From Inquilinus limosus DSM 16000 (lineage in GTDB: Bacteria; Pseudomonadota; Alphaproteobacteria; DSM-16000; Inquilinaceae), in contig NZ_AUHM01000022.1 in the NCBI RefSeq assembly GCF_000423185.1, forward strand, positions 1-64,000: a stretch of 64,000 nucleotides of DNA. Direction: 5' to 3'. Below, one piece after another: positions 1 through 12,263 of this stretch. The position numbers and the translations under genes were made by a program. The first letter of the stretch is position 1, and each line of letters begins with the position of its first letter. The notes under the pieces are model-generated. The model had not been told where the DNA came from. It saw only the letters and a program-made list of their open reading frames with translations, and made no database searches.

Positions 1-1191
<1,191 letters not shown>

Positions 1192-1239
1192 TCCTTGGAG
1201 ACCTTAATCCGTTCGCGGTTGGGACCAGAGGATCCCGGA

Positions 1240-1313
1240 TGGAGCGGGTGAAGGGAATCGAACCCTCGTATTCAGCTTGGAAGGCTGCTGCTCTACCATT
1301 GAGCTACACCCGC
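1240..1313 (-). tRNA. tRNA-Gly (anticodon TCC)
   Basis: A 74-nt cloverleaf on the minus strand starts GCGGGTG and ends CACCCGC-T-CCA, with CCA encoded. The anticodon arm has loop CTTCCAA, giving anticodon TCC (glycine, GGA/GGG codons). The T-arm carries GGTTCGATTCC. It lies 48 nt upstream of tuf and 55 nt downstream of tRNA-Tyr, probably in one precursor transcript. Confidence 0.96.
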
Positions 1314-1368
1314 CCGTGGCCCGGGACGCGCCATGTCCTTGACCGTGACCACGAAGCCAGGCGGGCTT

Positions 1369-1453
1369 TGGTGGAGGGGGCTGGATTCGAACCAGCGTAC
1401 GCTATGCGGGCAGATTTACAGTCTGCTGCCTTTAACCACTCGGCCACCCCTCC
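1369..1453 (-). tRNA. tRNA-Tyr (anticodon GTA)
   Basis: An 85-nt class II tRNA on the minus strand. The 5' end GGAGGGG pairs with the 3' CCCCTCC, followed by A and an encoded CCA. The anticodon loop CTGTAAA gives GTA (tyrosine). The T-loop is TTCGAAT. The variable arm is long, as bacterial tRNA-Tyr requires. It is the first gene of the tyr-gly-tuf unit. Confidence 0.96.
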
Positions 1454-1581
1454 ACAGGGCTTCGCCGCACGGCTCGGCGAATGGCGGGGCGGAATATCGA
1501 CATCCCGGCGCGGAAGTCAAGCATGCGTGTTGCGAAAATCGTCATCTTGACCCCGCTCCGCCGACGGCGCAGAGGACGGCG

Positions 1582-2481
1582 ATGACCCGCACGCCCCAGA
1601 ACCGCCCGCCCCGCGCCCCCCATGCCGCCGGCCGCACCGGCCCGCGCAGCCCCGATTCCCGCGGCCCGCGCCCGCCCGGCGGCGGCCGTCCGCCCGCCGG
1701 CCGGCCGCCGGCGCGCGAGCCCGACCGCTATCTCTACGGCGTGCACGCCGCGGTGGCCGCGGTGCTGAATCCGGAGCGCGTGATCACCCGGGTGCAGTGC
1801 ACCGAGGCCGGCCTCGCGAATCTGTCCGAGGCGCTGGCCGAGGCCGCCCAGGCCGGGATCGCCCGCCCCGAGCCGGAGGTCGTGCCGCGCGAACTGATGG
1901 ACCGGTTCCTGAAGGGGGCGGTGCATCAGGGCATCGCGCTGGAGGTCAAGCCGCTGGAGGCGCCGGACATCGACGATATCGGCCGCCAGGCCTCGCTGCG
2001 TGAGCCGGGGGGCGAGCCCGGAGAGGCCGCGCGCAGCATCGTGGTGGTGCTGGACCAGGTCACCGATCCGCATAATATCGGCGCCATCCTGCGCTCCGCC
2101 GCCGCCTTCGGGGCGCTGGCGGTGGTCGTCACCGACCGGCATGCGCCGGAGGTCACCGGGGTGATGGCCAAGACCGCGTCGGGCGCGGTCGAGCACGTGC
2201 CGCTGGTCCGGGTGAAGAACCTGGCCCGCGCCCTCGAGTCGCTCGGACAGTGGGGCTTCCGCCGGATCGGCCTGGCCGAGCAGGGCGAGGCCACCCTGGC
2301 CGAGGCGGTGCAGGGCGACAAGGTGGCGCTGGTGCTGGGGGCCGAGGGCGAGGGCCTGCGCCACCTGACGCGCGAGACCTGCGACGTGCTGGCCCGGCTG
2401 CCGACCCAGGGCCCGATCGCCAGCCTGAACGTCTCCAACGCCGCCGCGATCGCACTCTATGAGGCGGCGCGGGGAGGCTGA
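1582..2481 (+). CDS. rlmB: 23S rRNA (guanosine-2'-O-)-methyltransferase RlmB (SpoU family)
   Basis: RlmB methylates the 2'-O of a conserved guanosine in domain V of 23S rRNA. The 299-residue protein begins with about 45 Arg/Pro/Gly-rich residues of low complexity. A substrate-binding domain follows (YLYGVHAAVAAVLN), then the SPOUT knot domain. SpoU motifs are visible: LDQVTDPHNIGAILRSA (motif 1), ALVLGAEGEGLR (motif 2) and IASLNVSNAAAIALYE (motif 3). The start at 1582 was chosen because longer reading runs back through the tRNA-Tyr gene. It is transcribed away from that tRNA. The basic extension is common in alphaproteobacterial RlmB. Family assignment is firm; the exact target base is inferred from the family. 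Confidence 0.93.
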   Translation: MTRTPQNRPPRAPHAAGRTGPRSPDSRGPRPPGGGRPPAGRPPAREPDRYLYGVHAAVAAVLNPERVITRVQCTEAGLANLSEALAEAAQAGIARPEPEVVPRELMDRFLKGAVHQGIALEVKPLEAPDIDDIGRQASLREPGGEPGEAARSIVVVLDQVTDPHNIGAILRSAAAFGALAVVVTDRHAPEVTGVMAKTASGAVEHVPLVRVKNLARALESLGQWGFRRIGLAEQGEATLAEAVQGDKVALVLGAEGEGLRHLTRETCDVLARLPTQGPIASLNVSNAAAIALYEAARGG

Positions 2482-2509
2482 ACGGGCTGAGCAAAATGGG
2501 GGCGGACCG

Positions 2510-3079
2510 ATGGACGAACTCATCCTGGCTGCGATCCGGCGCCGGATCTTGGCGAAGATCACGGATCTTGATGGCTACGCGGCGGCCCGATTGCAACCGG
2601 CCGATCCGACCGACGTCGCCGATGACGAAAGACAGCTCGGCTTCTCGCTTCCGCCGCTACTGAAGCGCATCTACACGCAGATCGGAAACGGAGGCTTTGG
2701 GCCCGGCTACGGGCTGATAGGCCTGACCAATGGCGTGCCGGACGACACCGGCAAGACCGGCCCCGCCATCTACAGGCAGCTCCGCGACGGCAGCTCGGAA
2801 GACTCCTATTGCGAATGGCCAGAGGGGCTTCTGCCGATCTGCCATTGGGGATGCGCCATTCTGTCGTGTGTCGACTGTTCTGATCCGAACTTCCGGATGC
2901 GGATTTTCGATCCGAACGTGCATGATAGCGACGATTGGGCCGACGCCTTCTTCGAGGAATCCCCGAGCTTCGAAAAATGGATCCGAGCGTGGGCCTCGGG
3001 CGTCAAGCTATGGGCGCTGATGTACGGTGAAGAGGGACATATCACCCGGCTGTTGGCGGCCCGGAATCCAATTCCCTAA
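2510..3079 (+). CDS. SMI1/KNR4 (SUKH) family protein
   Basis: A 189-residue cytosolic protein with the SUKH-fold signature. An N-terminal helix region leads into ERQLGFSLPPLLKRIY (residues 43-58), then IGNGGFGPGYGLIGL, where a conserved Asn-Gly-Gly-Phe-Gly turn precedes a glycine-rich loop. In bacteria SUKH proteins are frequently immunity proteins for polymorphic or contact-dependent toxins, but many occur alone. No toxin gene is adjacent: rlmB ends 28 nt upstream and a tRNA lies downstream. The protein is cysteine-rich in the middle (CHWGCAILSCVDCSD), which is unusual and could bind metal. Family placement is good; the role is unknown. Confidence 0.8.
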   Translation: MDELILAAIRRRILAKITDLDGYAAARLQPADPTDVADDERQLGFSLPPLLKRIYTQIGNGGFGPGYGLIGLTNGVPDDTGKTGPAIYRQLRDGSSEDSYCEWPEGLLPICHWGCAILSCVDCSDPNFRMRIFDPNVHDSDDWADAFFEESPSFEKWIRAWASGVKLWALMYGEEGHITRLLAARNPIP

Positions 3080-3098
3080 GTCAGCACACGCCCCCAAA

Positions 3099-3130
3099 GC
3101 GTGGCTGCGCCACGCGAAGCCCGTAAGGGC
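3099..3130. repeat. Paired short hairpins (REP-like)
   Basis: Two adjacent perfect hairpins: GCGTGGC-TGC-GCCACGC (3099-3115) and GCCC-GTAA-GGGC (3119-3130). The motif GAAGC follows each. They sit between the SUKH gene and the CAT tRNA. There is no T-run after either stem, so a classical terminator is unlikely. The arrangement resembles a small REP element or the processed tail of the tRNA transcript. Confidence 0.4.
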
Positions 3131-3136
3131 GAAGCG

Positions 3137-3212
3137 TGGTGGGCCCGGCAGGATTCGAACCTGCGACAACACCGTTATGAGCGGCGGGTTCTAACCACTG
3201 AACTACAGGCCC
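3137..3212 (-). tRNA. tRNA with anticodon CAT (probably Ile2, else elongator Met)
   Basis: A 76-nt cloverleaf on the minus strand. The 5' end GGGCCTG pairs with CGGGCCC, followed by A and an encoded CCA. The anticodon loop CTCATAA gives CAT. The stem CCG/CGG, the D-arm AGTTCAGTGGTTAGA and the T-loop TTCGAAT are all canonical. CAT can be elongator Met, initiator Met or lysidine-modified Ile2. The fully paired G1-C72 excludes the initiator. The D-arm spacing resembles Ile2 more than Met, but this is only a lean. Confidence 0.9.
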
Positions 3213-3304
3213 GTCGGCGCTTCTTCTAGCAAGCGGCGCCGATGCGGGGAAGCGGGTTGCGGCGCCCGGCGCGGACCGGCCGGGCGCCGCGTCTCGCTAG
3301 AGCC

Positions 3305-3613
3305 CTACTGCGCCTTCTGACCGCCGCCCATCATCTGCTTGATGATGCCGACGATGACCATCAGGATGCCGCCGCCGACGCCGCCGCCGACGATCTGGCC
3401 GATGATCGAGCCGATGTCGAGGCTGCCGCTGGCGGCCGCCGCGGAGAGGGCGGGGACGATGGCGGTCAGGATCTGACCGCCGATGCCGCCGCCGACGATG
3501 CCGGCGATCGAGTTGCCGAGCGTGCCGAGGTTGTACTGCTTGAGCGCGGCGCCGGCCACATTGCCGCCGACCGCACCCGCCACGAGTTGGATGATCAGTG
3601 TCACGATGTCCAT
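3305..3613 (-). CDS. Small glycine-zipper membrane protein
   Basis: A 102-residue hydrophobic protein. It has repeated small-residue motifs typical of glycine-zipper packing: GAVGGNVAGA (residues 13-22), GIVGGGIGGQ and GGGVGGGI, with two or three membrane-spanning segments. The start at 3613 is set by an AAGGGGG ribosome site. Similar small proteins are common and unnamed in rhizobia and Azospirillum relatives. Nothing next to it suggests a role; the gene stands alone with its own upstream region. It could be an envelope-stress or membrane-scaffold protein. Function is unknown. Confidence 0.75.
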   Translation of the reverse strand: MDIVTLIIQLVAGAVGGNVAGAALKQYNLGTLGNSIAGIVGGGIGGQILTAIVPALSAAAASGSLDIGSIIGQIVGGGVGGGILMVIVGIIKQMMGGGQKAQ

Positions 3614-3918
3614 AGGATCCCCCTTCCGATCCTTGGAGCGCCGTCGGGCGGTGCGGCGCATGAGACAACCGAATCGCCGAATCATCGGCACCGCACAAAT
3701 AAAGATGCGCCTCGTCTCGTTTCTCCTCAAGAGATATTTGAGCGTGGACTTCGACGGCCGCCGGGCACCTGAAGAAGCCGCCGTGTCGTCGGGGAGCCTG
3801 TTCGCCGATTCTATTGGCTGATTTACGGGTGGCTACACTGAGTCGTGGAGATCGTTTCGGGACCGACCCAGGCACCGGCAGACGGGCCAGAGCGGGTCGG
3901 CCAGCCAAAGAAATTACG

Positions 3919-3947
3919 TTGCAATTTCGGCAATAAACTAATAATAC
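3919..3947 (+). promoter_or_regulatory. Sigma70-type promoter for the ABC/TauD operon
   Basis: TTGCAA at 3919-3924, a 17-bp spacer, and TAATAC at 3942-3947, inside an AT-rich patch unusual for this genome. Expected transcription starts near 3954, giving a leader of about 65 nt before the binding-protein gene. The rest of the 3614-4019 gap, which also holds the upstream region of the minus-strand small gene, shows no gene. Confidence 0.6.
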
Positions 3948-4019
3948 AACTTTATTGGATTGATATTTTCGTCCCCGCTCAGAATCCTTGTTTAATAGCC
4001 GCCAGCCGGAGACCGCCGC

Positions 4020-5024
4020 ATGCGCCGCCTTCTCGGATCCATTGTCGCCGCCGCGACGCTGCTCGCCCTTGCCGTCCCCGCCCAGGCCGAGACCGCGACG
4101 CTGCGGATCGCCCAGCAATTCGGCATCTCCTACCTGCCGCTGATCGTGGCCAAGCAGCAGAAGCTGATCGAGGCCGCGGCGGCCGAGGCCGGGCTGACGC
4201 CGCCGACGATCGAATGGATCCAGGTCAGCGGCGGCGCGGCGATGAACGAGGCGCTGCTGTCCGGCAGCCTGGACGTCGCCGCGGCCGGGGCGCCGCCGGC
4301 GATCACGCTGTGGGCCAAGACCCGCGGCTCGATCGACGTCAAGGGCATCGCCTCGCTCGGCTCGATGCCGATCTACCTGACCACCACCAACCCGCAGGTG
4401 AAGACCCTGGCGGACTTCACCGACAGGGACCGGATCGCCCTGCCGGCGGTGAAGGTCGGGTTCCAGGCGGTGGTGCTGCAGATGGCGGCGGCCCAGGCCT
4501 TCGGCGAGGACCAGGCGACGAAGCTGGACGATCTGACCGTCAGCATGTCGCATCCGGACGCGACCGCTTCCCTTCTGTCCGGCGGGTCCGAGGTCACCGC
4601 CAATTTCGGCGCCCCGCCCTTCCAGAACCAGCAGTTGCAGGACTCGAAGATCCACAGGGTGCTGAGCAGCTTCGACGTGCTGGGCGGCCCGCACACCTTC
4701 AACGTGATCTACGCGACCGGCGCCTTCTATGCCGAGAACCCGAAGACGGTGGCGGCGATCGTCACCGCGCTGGACCGGGCCGACCGGTTCATCCAGGACC
4801 ACCCCGCCGACGCGGCGAAGCTGTACATCGCGGCCGAATCCTCGAAGCTGCCGGAGCCCTTCGTCGAGGCGCTGATCACCGCGCCCGACACGCGCTACAC
4901 CGTGGCGCCCGAGAACATCCTGAAATTCGTCGACTTCCAGCACCGCATCGGCCAGATCGCCACCACCACTTCGGACTGGCGCGACCTGTTCTTCCCGCCG
5001 CTGCACGACCGGCAGGGCAGCTGA
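4020..5024 (+). CDS. ABC transporter substrate-binding protein, SsuA/TauA/NitT type
   Basis: A periplasmic binding protein of 334 residues that delivers an anionic or sulfonate-like ligand to the importer encoded next to it. The signal peptide is residues 1-23 (AVPAQA cleavage motif). The mature part starts ETATLRIAQQFGISYLPL, the standard opening of the NMT1/SsuA family. GGAG lies 8 nt before the ATG. The stop is 1 nt from the start of the ATPase gene, so they are one operon. The neighbouring TauD-like dioxygenase argues for an organosulfonate, but the ligand cannot be read from the sequence; nitrate-type or aromatic ligands remain possible. Confidence 0.88.
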   Translation: MRRLLGSIVAAATLLALAVPAQAETATLRIAQQFGISYLPLIVAKQQKLIEAAAAEAGLTPPTIEWIQVSGGAAMNEALLSGSLDVAAAGAPPAITLWAKTRGSIDVKGIASLGSMPIYLTTTNPQVKTLADFTDRDRIALPAVKVGFQAVVLQMAAAQAFGEDQATKLDDLTVSMSHPDATASLLSGGSEVTANFGAPPFQNQQLQDSKIHRVLSSFDVLGGPHTFNVIYATGAFYAENPKTVAAIVTALDRADRFIQDHPADAAKLYIAAESSKLPEPFVEALITAPDTRYTVAPENILKFVDFQHRIGQIATTTSDWRDLFFPPLHDRQGS

Positions 5025-5025
5025 G

Positions 5026-5839
<814 letters not shown>

Positions 5840-5847
<8 letters not shown>

Positions 5848-6688
5848 CTATCAGGGCCTGCTGCAGGCCGGGTCGCCGCTGCGCCGGGTCGTGACCGACA
5901 CTCCCGCGCGGCGGCTGCTCGGGATCGGGGCCTGGCGCCGCCTGCTGATCCTGGCAGCGCTGGCGGCGGTGTGGGAGGCGGCGGCGCGCCTGATCGGCAG
6001 TCCGCTGCTGCTGCCCGGCTTCCTGACCACGCTGTCCGCCTTCGGTGAGGGCCTGGCCAGCGGCGAGCTGCCGCTGCGCACCCTGGCCTCGCTGCAGGTG
6101 CTGGTGGCGGGCTACGCCATCGGCGTGGCCGCGGCGGCGATCCTGGCCGGGCTGGCCACGGCCAGCCGCCTGGGTGCGGAACTCCTGTCGACCCTGACCG
6201 CGATGTTCAACCCGCTGCCGGCGATCGCGCTGCTGCCGATCGCCCTCCTGTGGTTCGGTCTGGGCACGCCCAGCCTGCTCTTCGTCATCGTCCATTCGGT
6301 GCTGTGGCCGCTGGCCCTGGCCGCCCACTCCGGCTTCCGCGCGGTGCCGCGGCCGCTGGCCATGGTCGGGCAGAATCTCGGCCTCGGCGGCCTCGCCTAT
6401 GTCGCCCGCATCCTGGTGCCGGCCGCCTTCCCGGCGATCCTGGCGGGCCTGAAGATCGGCTGGGCTTTCGCCTGGCGCACGCTGATCGCGGCCGAGCTGG
6501 TCTTCGGCGTCTCCTCCCGCTCCGGCGGGCTCGGCTGGTTCATCTACGTCAACCGCAACCAGCTGGAGACGGCGAATGTCTTCGCCGGCCTCCTCGCCAT
6601 CATCCTGATCGGCCTGCTGGTCGAAAGCCTCTTGTTCCGCACCCTGTCCCGGCTCACCGTCGAGCGCTGGGGCACGCAGCACGCCTGA
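5840..6688 (+). CDS. ABC transporter permease, TauC/SsuC type
   Basis: The inner-membrane permease (282 residues) of the same importer, with about six transmembrane helices. The cytoplasmic EAA-like loop (residues about 170-205) contains ALAAHSGFRAVPRPLAMV and the conserved glycine. The C-terminal part LIAAELVFGVSSRSGGLGWF is the family hallmark. The start overlaps the ATPase gene. As with other TauC-type transporters, a homodimer would pair with two ATPase subunits. Confidence 0.9.
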
Positions 6689-6710
6689 GACACAGAACGG
6701 AAACGCCGCC

Positions 6711-7589
6711 ATGTCCAGCTTCACCACCCGTCCCCTGTCCGACCTGCTCGGCGTCGAGATCACCGGGCTCGACCTCGCCGCCGCGCCGGACGAAGCCACC
6801 TTCGCCCGGATCAAGGCGCTGTTCGAGGCGCATTCCCTGGTGGTGTTCCGTGACCAGCGGATCACGCCGCAGCAGCACATCGACTTCAGCCGCCGTTTCG
6901 GCGAGCTGGAGATCCATGTGCAGCACCATTTCCACCTGGCCGGGCACCCGGAGATCCTGATCGTCTCGAACGAGATGCGGGACGGGAAGCCGATCGGCCT
7001 CGCCGACGCCGGCCGCTACTGGCACTCCGACCTGTCCTACAAGGCCGAGCCGAGCCTGGGGTCCCTCCTCCACGCCCAGACCCTGCCGCCGGTCGAGGGC
7101 GACACGCTGTTCGTTAGCATGGCCGCGGCCTATGACGCGCTGGACGACGAGACCAAGGCGCAGATCGAGACCCTGACCGCGGTGCACGACTACAGCGCCC
7201 GCAACGTGGCCCAGCAGGCCAAGAGCTCGCTGCGGCCCGGTCTGACCGCGGAGCAGGCCAAAACCGTGCCGCCGGTGACTCATCCGGTGGTGCGGATCCA
7301 CCCGGCCACCGGCCGCAAGGCGCTGTTCGTGAACGAGGGGTTCACCACCCATATCGTCGAGCTGGAGCGGCCGAAGAGCGACGCGCTGCTGCGTCGGCTG
7401 TTCGAGCACATGATCCAGCCGCAGTTCCAATACCGGCACCGCTGGCGGGCGCACGACCTGGTATTCTGGGACAACCGGGCGACCATCCATCTCGCCACCG
7501 GCTGCCCGCCGCACCTGGCCCGCACGCTCTACCGCACCACGGTGAAGGGCGACCGCCCGATCGGCCCGCGCGACCGGGCGGCGGCGTAA
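6711..7589 (+). CDS. TauD/TfdA-family Fe(II)/2-oxoglutarate dioxygenase
   Basis: A cytosolic oxygenase of 292 residues that hydroxylates a small acid using 2-oxoglutarate and O2; in TauD the product releases sulfite. Iron ligands are visible as His105 and Asp107 (WHSDLSY) and the distal His260 (NRATIHLA). Arg271 is the expected 2-oxoglutarate anchor. It is the last gene of the importer operon, 22 nt after the permease, so the imported compound is the probable substrate. The family also includes 2,4-D, alkylsulfatase and other activities, so taurine specificity is not proven. Confidence 0.9.
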   Translation: MSSFTTRPLSDLLGVEITGLDLAAAPDEATFARIKALFEAHSLVVFRDQRITPQQHIDFSRRFGELEIHVQHHFHLAGHPEILIVSNEMRDGKPIGLADAGRYWHSDLSYKAEPSLGSLLHAQTLPPVEGDTLFVSMAAAYDALDDETKAQIETLTAVHDYSARNVAQQAKSSLRPGLTAEQAKTVPPVTHPVVRIHPATGRKALFVNEGFTTHIVELERPKSDALLRRLFEHMIQPQFQYRHRWRAHDLVFWDNRATIHLATGCPPHLARTLYRTTVKGDRPIGPRDRAAA

Positions 7590-7599
7590 GGTCTACGCG

Positions 7600-9096
7600 T
7601 CAGCCTTCCAGCCGCGCATAGGCCGCGGCCGTGGCCTTGGCGCCCTGGCGGTACAGGGCGTCGAGGGCCCGGGTCACCGCGGCGCGGAATTGCGGGTTGG
7701 CAGGCAGATCGTCGCCGAACACGGCGCGGACGCCCAGCAGCGCCGACGCCAGCCGGTCGGCGACCGGCCCGGCCTCGCGGGCGATCGCCGCGAAATCGGC
7801 GGCCAGCGGATCGCGGACATCGATCGGCTTGCCGGCCTCATCGGTGCCGGCGACATAGCGCATCCAGGCGGCGACGCCGAGCGCGTGGCGGTCCACCGGC
7901 AGGCCGCGGGCCAGACGGTCGCGCACGGTGCCGAGCAGCCGCTGCGGCAGCTTCTGCGATCCGTCCATGGCGATCTGCCAGGTACGGTGCTTCAGCGCCC
8001 TGTTGCGGAAGCGGTCGATCAGCGAGCGCCTGTAGCCCGCGACATCGGCGCCGGACGGCAGGGTCAGAGTCGGGGTGGAATCCGCCATCAGCGCCTCGAC
8101 GAAGGCGGCGATGCCCGGCTCCGCCATCGCCGCCGCCACCGTCTCGCAGCCGGAGAGATAGCCGAGATAGGCCAGCGAGGAGTGGCTGCCGTTGAGCAGC
8201 CGCAGCTTCATCGTCTCGTAGGGCGCGACCTCCGACACCAGCGTCGCCCCTGCCGCCTCCCAGGCCGGTCGGCCGGACAGGAAGCGGTCCTCGATCACCC
8301 ATTGCAGGAAGGGCTCGGTGACGATCGGCCAGGCATCCTGGACCCCGAGCGCGGCGGCGATCCGGCCTCGATCCTCGTCGGTGGTGGCCGGCACGATGCG
8401 GTCGACCATGGTCTCGGGGCAGACGATCTCGCCCTCGACATAGGCGCCGAGATCGGGCGAGACCAGCGCGGCGAAGCGCGACAGGATGCGGTGCAGGGTG
8501 CGGCCGTTGGCCGGCAGGTTGTCGCAGCACAGCGGGGTGAAGGGCGCCAGCCCCTCCGCCCGGCGGCGGGCGATCGCCCGGGCCAGGATGCCGATGGCCG
8601 AGCGCGGCGCCTCGGGGTGGGCGAGGTCGTGGACGATGTCGGGGTGGCTCTCGTCCAGCCGGCCGGTGGCCGGGTCGTGGCAATAGCCCTTCTCGGTCAC
8701 GGTCAGGCTGACGATGGCGACCGAGGGCCGGCACAGCGCGTCGAGCAGCGCCGCCGGGCTCTCCGGCGCCACCAGCACGTCGCGCACCGCACCGATCACG
8801 CGCAGCGCCTCGCCGTCGCTGTCGCGCACCGACAGGGTGTAGAGCCCGTCCTGCGGCACCAGCGCGTCGCGCGTGTCCGGACTGCGCAGGCTGGCGCCGA
8901 GGATGCCCCAGCGCCGGTCGCCCGTCGCCAGCACGTCGTCGGTGCAGACCGCCTGATGGGCGCGGTGGAAGGCGCCGATGCCGAGATGGACGATGCCGGT
9001 GGCGACCGCGTCGCGGTCATAGCCCGGCCGCGCCACCGATGCCGGCAGCCCGGCCAGGGCGGCCGTGCCGAGCCGGCGCGAAGACGCCATCGTCAC
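7600..9096 (-). CDS. Mannitol dehydrogenase family protein (mannitol 2-dehydrogenase or fructuronate reductase)
   Basis: An NAD(P)-dependent polyol or uronate oxidoreductase of about 498 residues, cytosolic. It has an N-terminal Rossmann part with GIVHLGIGAFHRAHQA, the family motif VTEPFLQWVIEDRF, and the catalytic Lys-Asn-His set in KLRLLNGSHSS. A GTG start at 9096 was chosen because AAGGAG lies 8 nt before it; an ATG six bases further in is the alternative. Fructuronate reductase (UxuB) and mannitol dehydrogenase (MtlK) look alike at this level. No sugar transporter or hydrolase neighbour decides between them. The gene converges on the TauD gene. Confidence 0.9.
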   Translation of the reverse strand: MTMASSRRLGTAALAGLPASVARPGYDRDAVATGIVHLGIGAFHRAHQAVCTDDVLATGDRRWGILGASLRSPDTRDALVPQDGLYTLSVRDSDGEALRVIGAVRDVLVAPESPAALLDALCRPSVAIVSLTVTEKGYCHDPATGRLDESHPDIVHDLAHPEAPRSAIGILARAIARRRAEGLAPFTPLCCDNLPANGRTLHRILSRFAALVSPDLGAYVEGEIVCPETMVDRIVPATTDEDRGRIAAALGVQDAWPIVTEPFLQWVIEDRFLSGRPAWEAAGATLVSEVAPYETMKLRLLNGSHSSLAYLGYLSGCETVAAAMAEPGIAAFVEALMADSTPTLTLPSGADVAGYRRSLIDRFRNRALKHRTWQIAMDGSQKLPQRLLGTVRDRLARGLPVDRHALGVAAWMRYVAGTDEAGKPIDVRDPLAADFAAIAREAGPVADRLASALLGVRAVFGDDLPANPQFRAAVTRALDALYRQGAKATAAAYARLEG

Positions 9097-9218
9097 GGGC
9101 GATACTCCTTGCGGCCAGAGGTCATCAGGCGAACACGGAACCGCATCGGCAGCGCCCTCTCCTACTCCGTTCCGCGGCGGCGCGGATTGCCGCCACATCA
9201 TCTTCCTGTTGGGTCGGA

Positions 9219-9228
9219 ATACTAGTAT
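9219..9228. promoter_or_regulatory. Palindrome ATACTAGTAT, possible operator
   Basis: A perfect 10-bp palindrome in the divergent gap between the mannitol-dehydrogenase-type gene and the kinase pseudogene. GntR/FCD regulators of uronate and polyol genes often use such CTAG-centred sites. No regulator gene is adjacent, so this is tentative. Confidence 0.25.
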
Positions 9229-9284
9229 GGCGACTCCACCCCAGCAACCTTGCGCGGCTATATCCCGGCTTGGTGGAGTACGCC

Positions 9285-10078
9285 ATGCTTTACTGCCCCG
9301 TCCGTCCGCCGAGGCCGCCGATCATGTCCGCCCGCGTGCAAGTGCAGTTCTCCGTCTCGACGCTGCGGCAGCCACAGCCGCCCTCCCCCTCGGCGCAGCG
9401 CGCCGCCATGCTCGACCATGTCGTGAGCCGAATCCTGGCCTGCGGGACCGGCCGGCTGCGCATCGGCATCGACGGCTTTACCGCCGCCGGCAAGACCAGC
9501 CTGGGCGATGAACTGGCGCAGCGCATTGCAGACCGCGGCCGCCCGGTGCTGCGCGCCAGTCTCGACGACTTCAAGAGGCCATGGCAGGACCGCCATCTCT
9601 ATGACCGCGAATCCGGTGAGGGATACTACCGGAACGCCTATGACTATCACACGGTGAAGGAGCTGCTGCTTGACCCCATGGGGCCGGAAGGATCCGGCGA
9701 ATGCGCGCTCTGCTGCATCGATCCCGTACCCAGATCGATCATCGCACCGAAACGACCCGCGCGGCGGAGGATGCGGTGCTGATCGTCGACGGCGTCTTCG
9801 CGTTCCGGCCGGAGATCGACGCCTTCTGGGATCTTCGCATCTGGCTTCAGGTCGATCCCGAGCTCAGCCTCAGGAGGGGGATCGAACGCGACCGGAGCTG
9901 GGCGGGGCCAGAGGCGGAAGCGCTGCATCGCAACCGGTATCAGGTCGCCGAACGGCTGTATCTGCTCGAAGCGGCCCCCACGGCCCGGGCCGATCTCGTG
10001 ATCGACAACTCGAGCTTCGACCACCCGTCGATCCTGAGGTCGGGCAGGCCAGACGGATCTGCCGGCTTTCGAGCCTGA
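9285..10078 (+). pseudogene. Uridine-kinase-like nucleoside/nucleotide kinase, frameshifted
   Basis: Two parts of one P-loop kinase read in different frames. The first (from the ATG at 9285 with GGTGGAG before it) has IGIDGFTAAGKTSLGDEL (Walker A), LDDFKRPWQDRHLYDR and the GEGYYRNAYDY motif, and runs to CALCCIDPV. The second continues from [31 protein letters not shown] to the stop at 10078. Joining IDPV and TQIDH requires one extra base near 9735, so a 1-nt deletion is the simplest reading. The encoded residues on both sides are well conserved. The gene is therefore either a recent pseudogene or a sequencing error. Without the shift it would be a standard ~240-residue kinase phosphorylating a nucleoside or related small molecule. 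Confidence 0.8.
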
Positions 10079-10117
10079 ACAGTCGGCCGCCCCGGAGCGA
10101 GCCTTCCGCCAAACGAA

Positions 10118-10143
10118 AACGGGCAGCCCGGAGGCTGCCCGTT
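10118..10143 (-). terminator. Rho-independent terminator of rpoD
   Basis: An 11-bp stem AACGGGCAGCC / GGCTGCCCGTT with a 4-nt loop. It is followed on the minus strand by GTTTTCGTTT. It lies 24 nt after the rpoD stop codon. Confidence 0.88.
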
Positions 10144-10166
10144 CATAGCCGGAATCCGGCCTTGCT

Positions 10167-12116
<1,950 letters not shown>

Positions 12117-12263
12117 CTGCACCCGTGCCCCTTCACCCGCCGCCGTCGGGAGTGACCCGAAGTTGGCTCTCATACCTAAGCTTCCGCGCGCAAGGAAGGG
12201 GCACGACTCGGAACCCGGTCATGCCCCGCCGCGCCGCGGCGTCCATTCGATCCCTGCGGGCGG

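Noticed and set aside
1333-1581. N-terminal extension of rlmB
   Set aside because: The open frame runs through the tRNA-Tyr gene; the ATG at 1582 is the first after it and the extension has no conservation.
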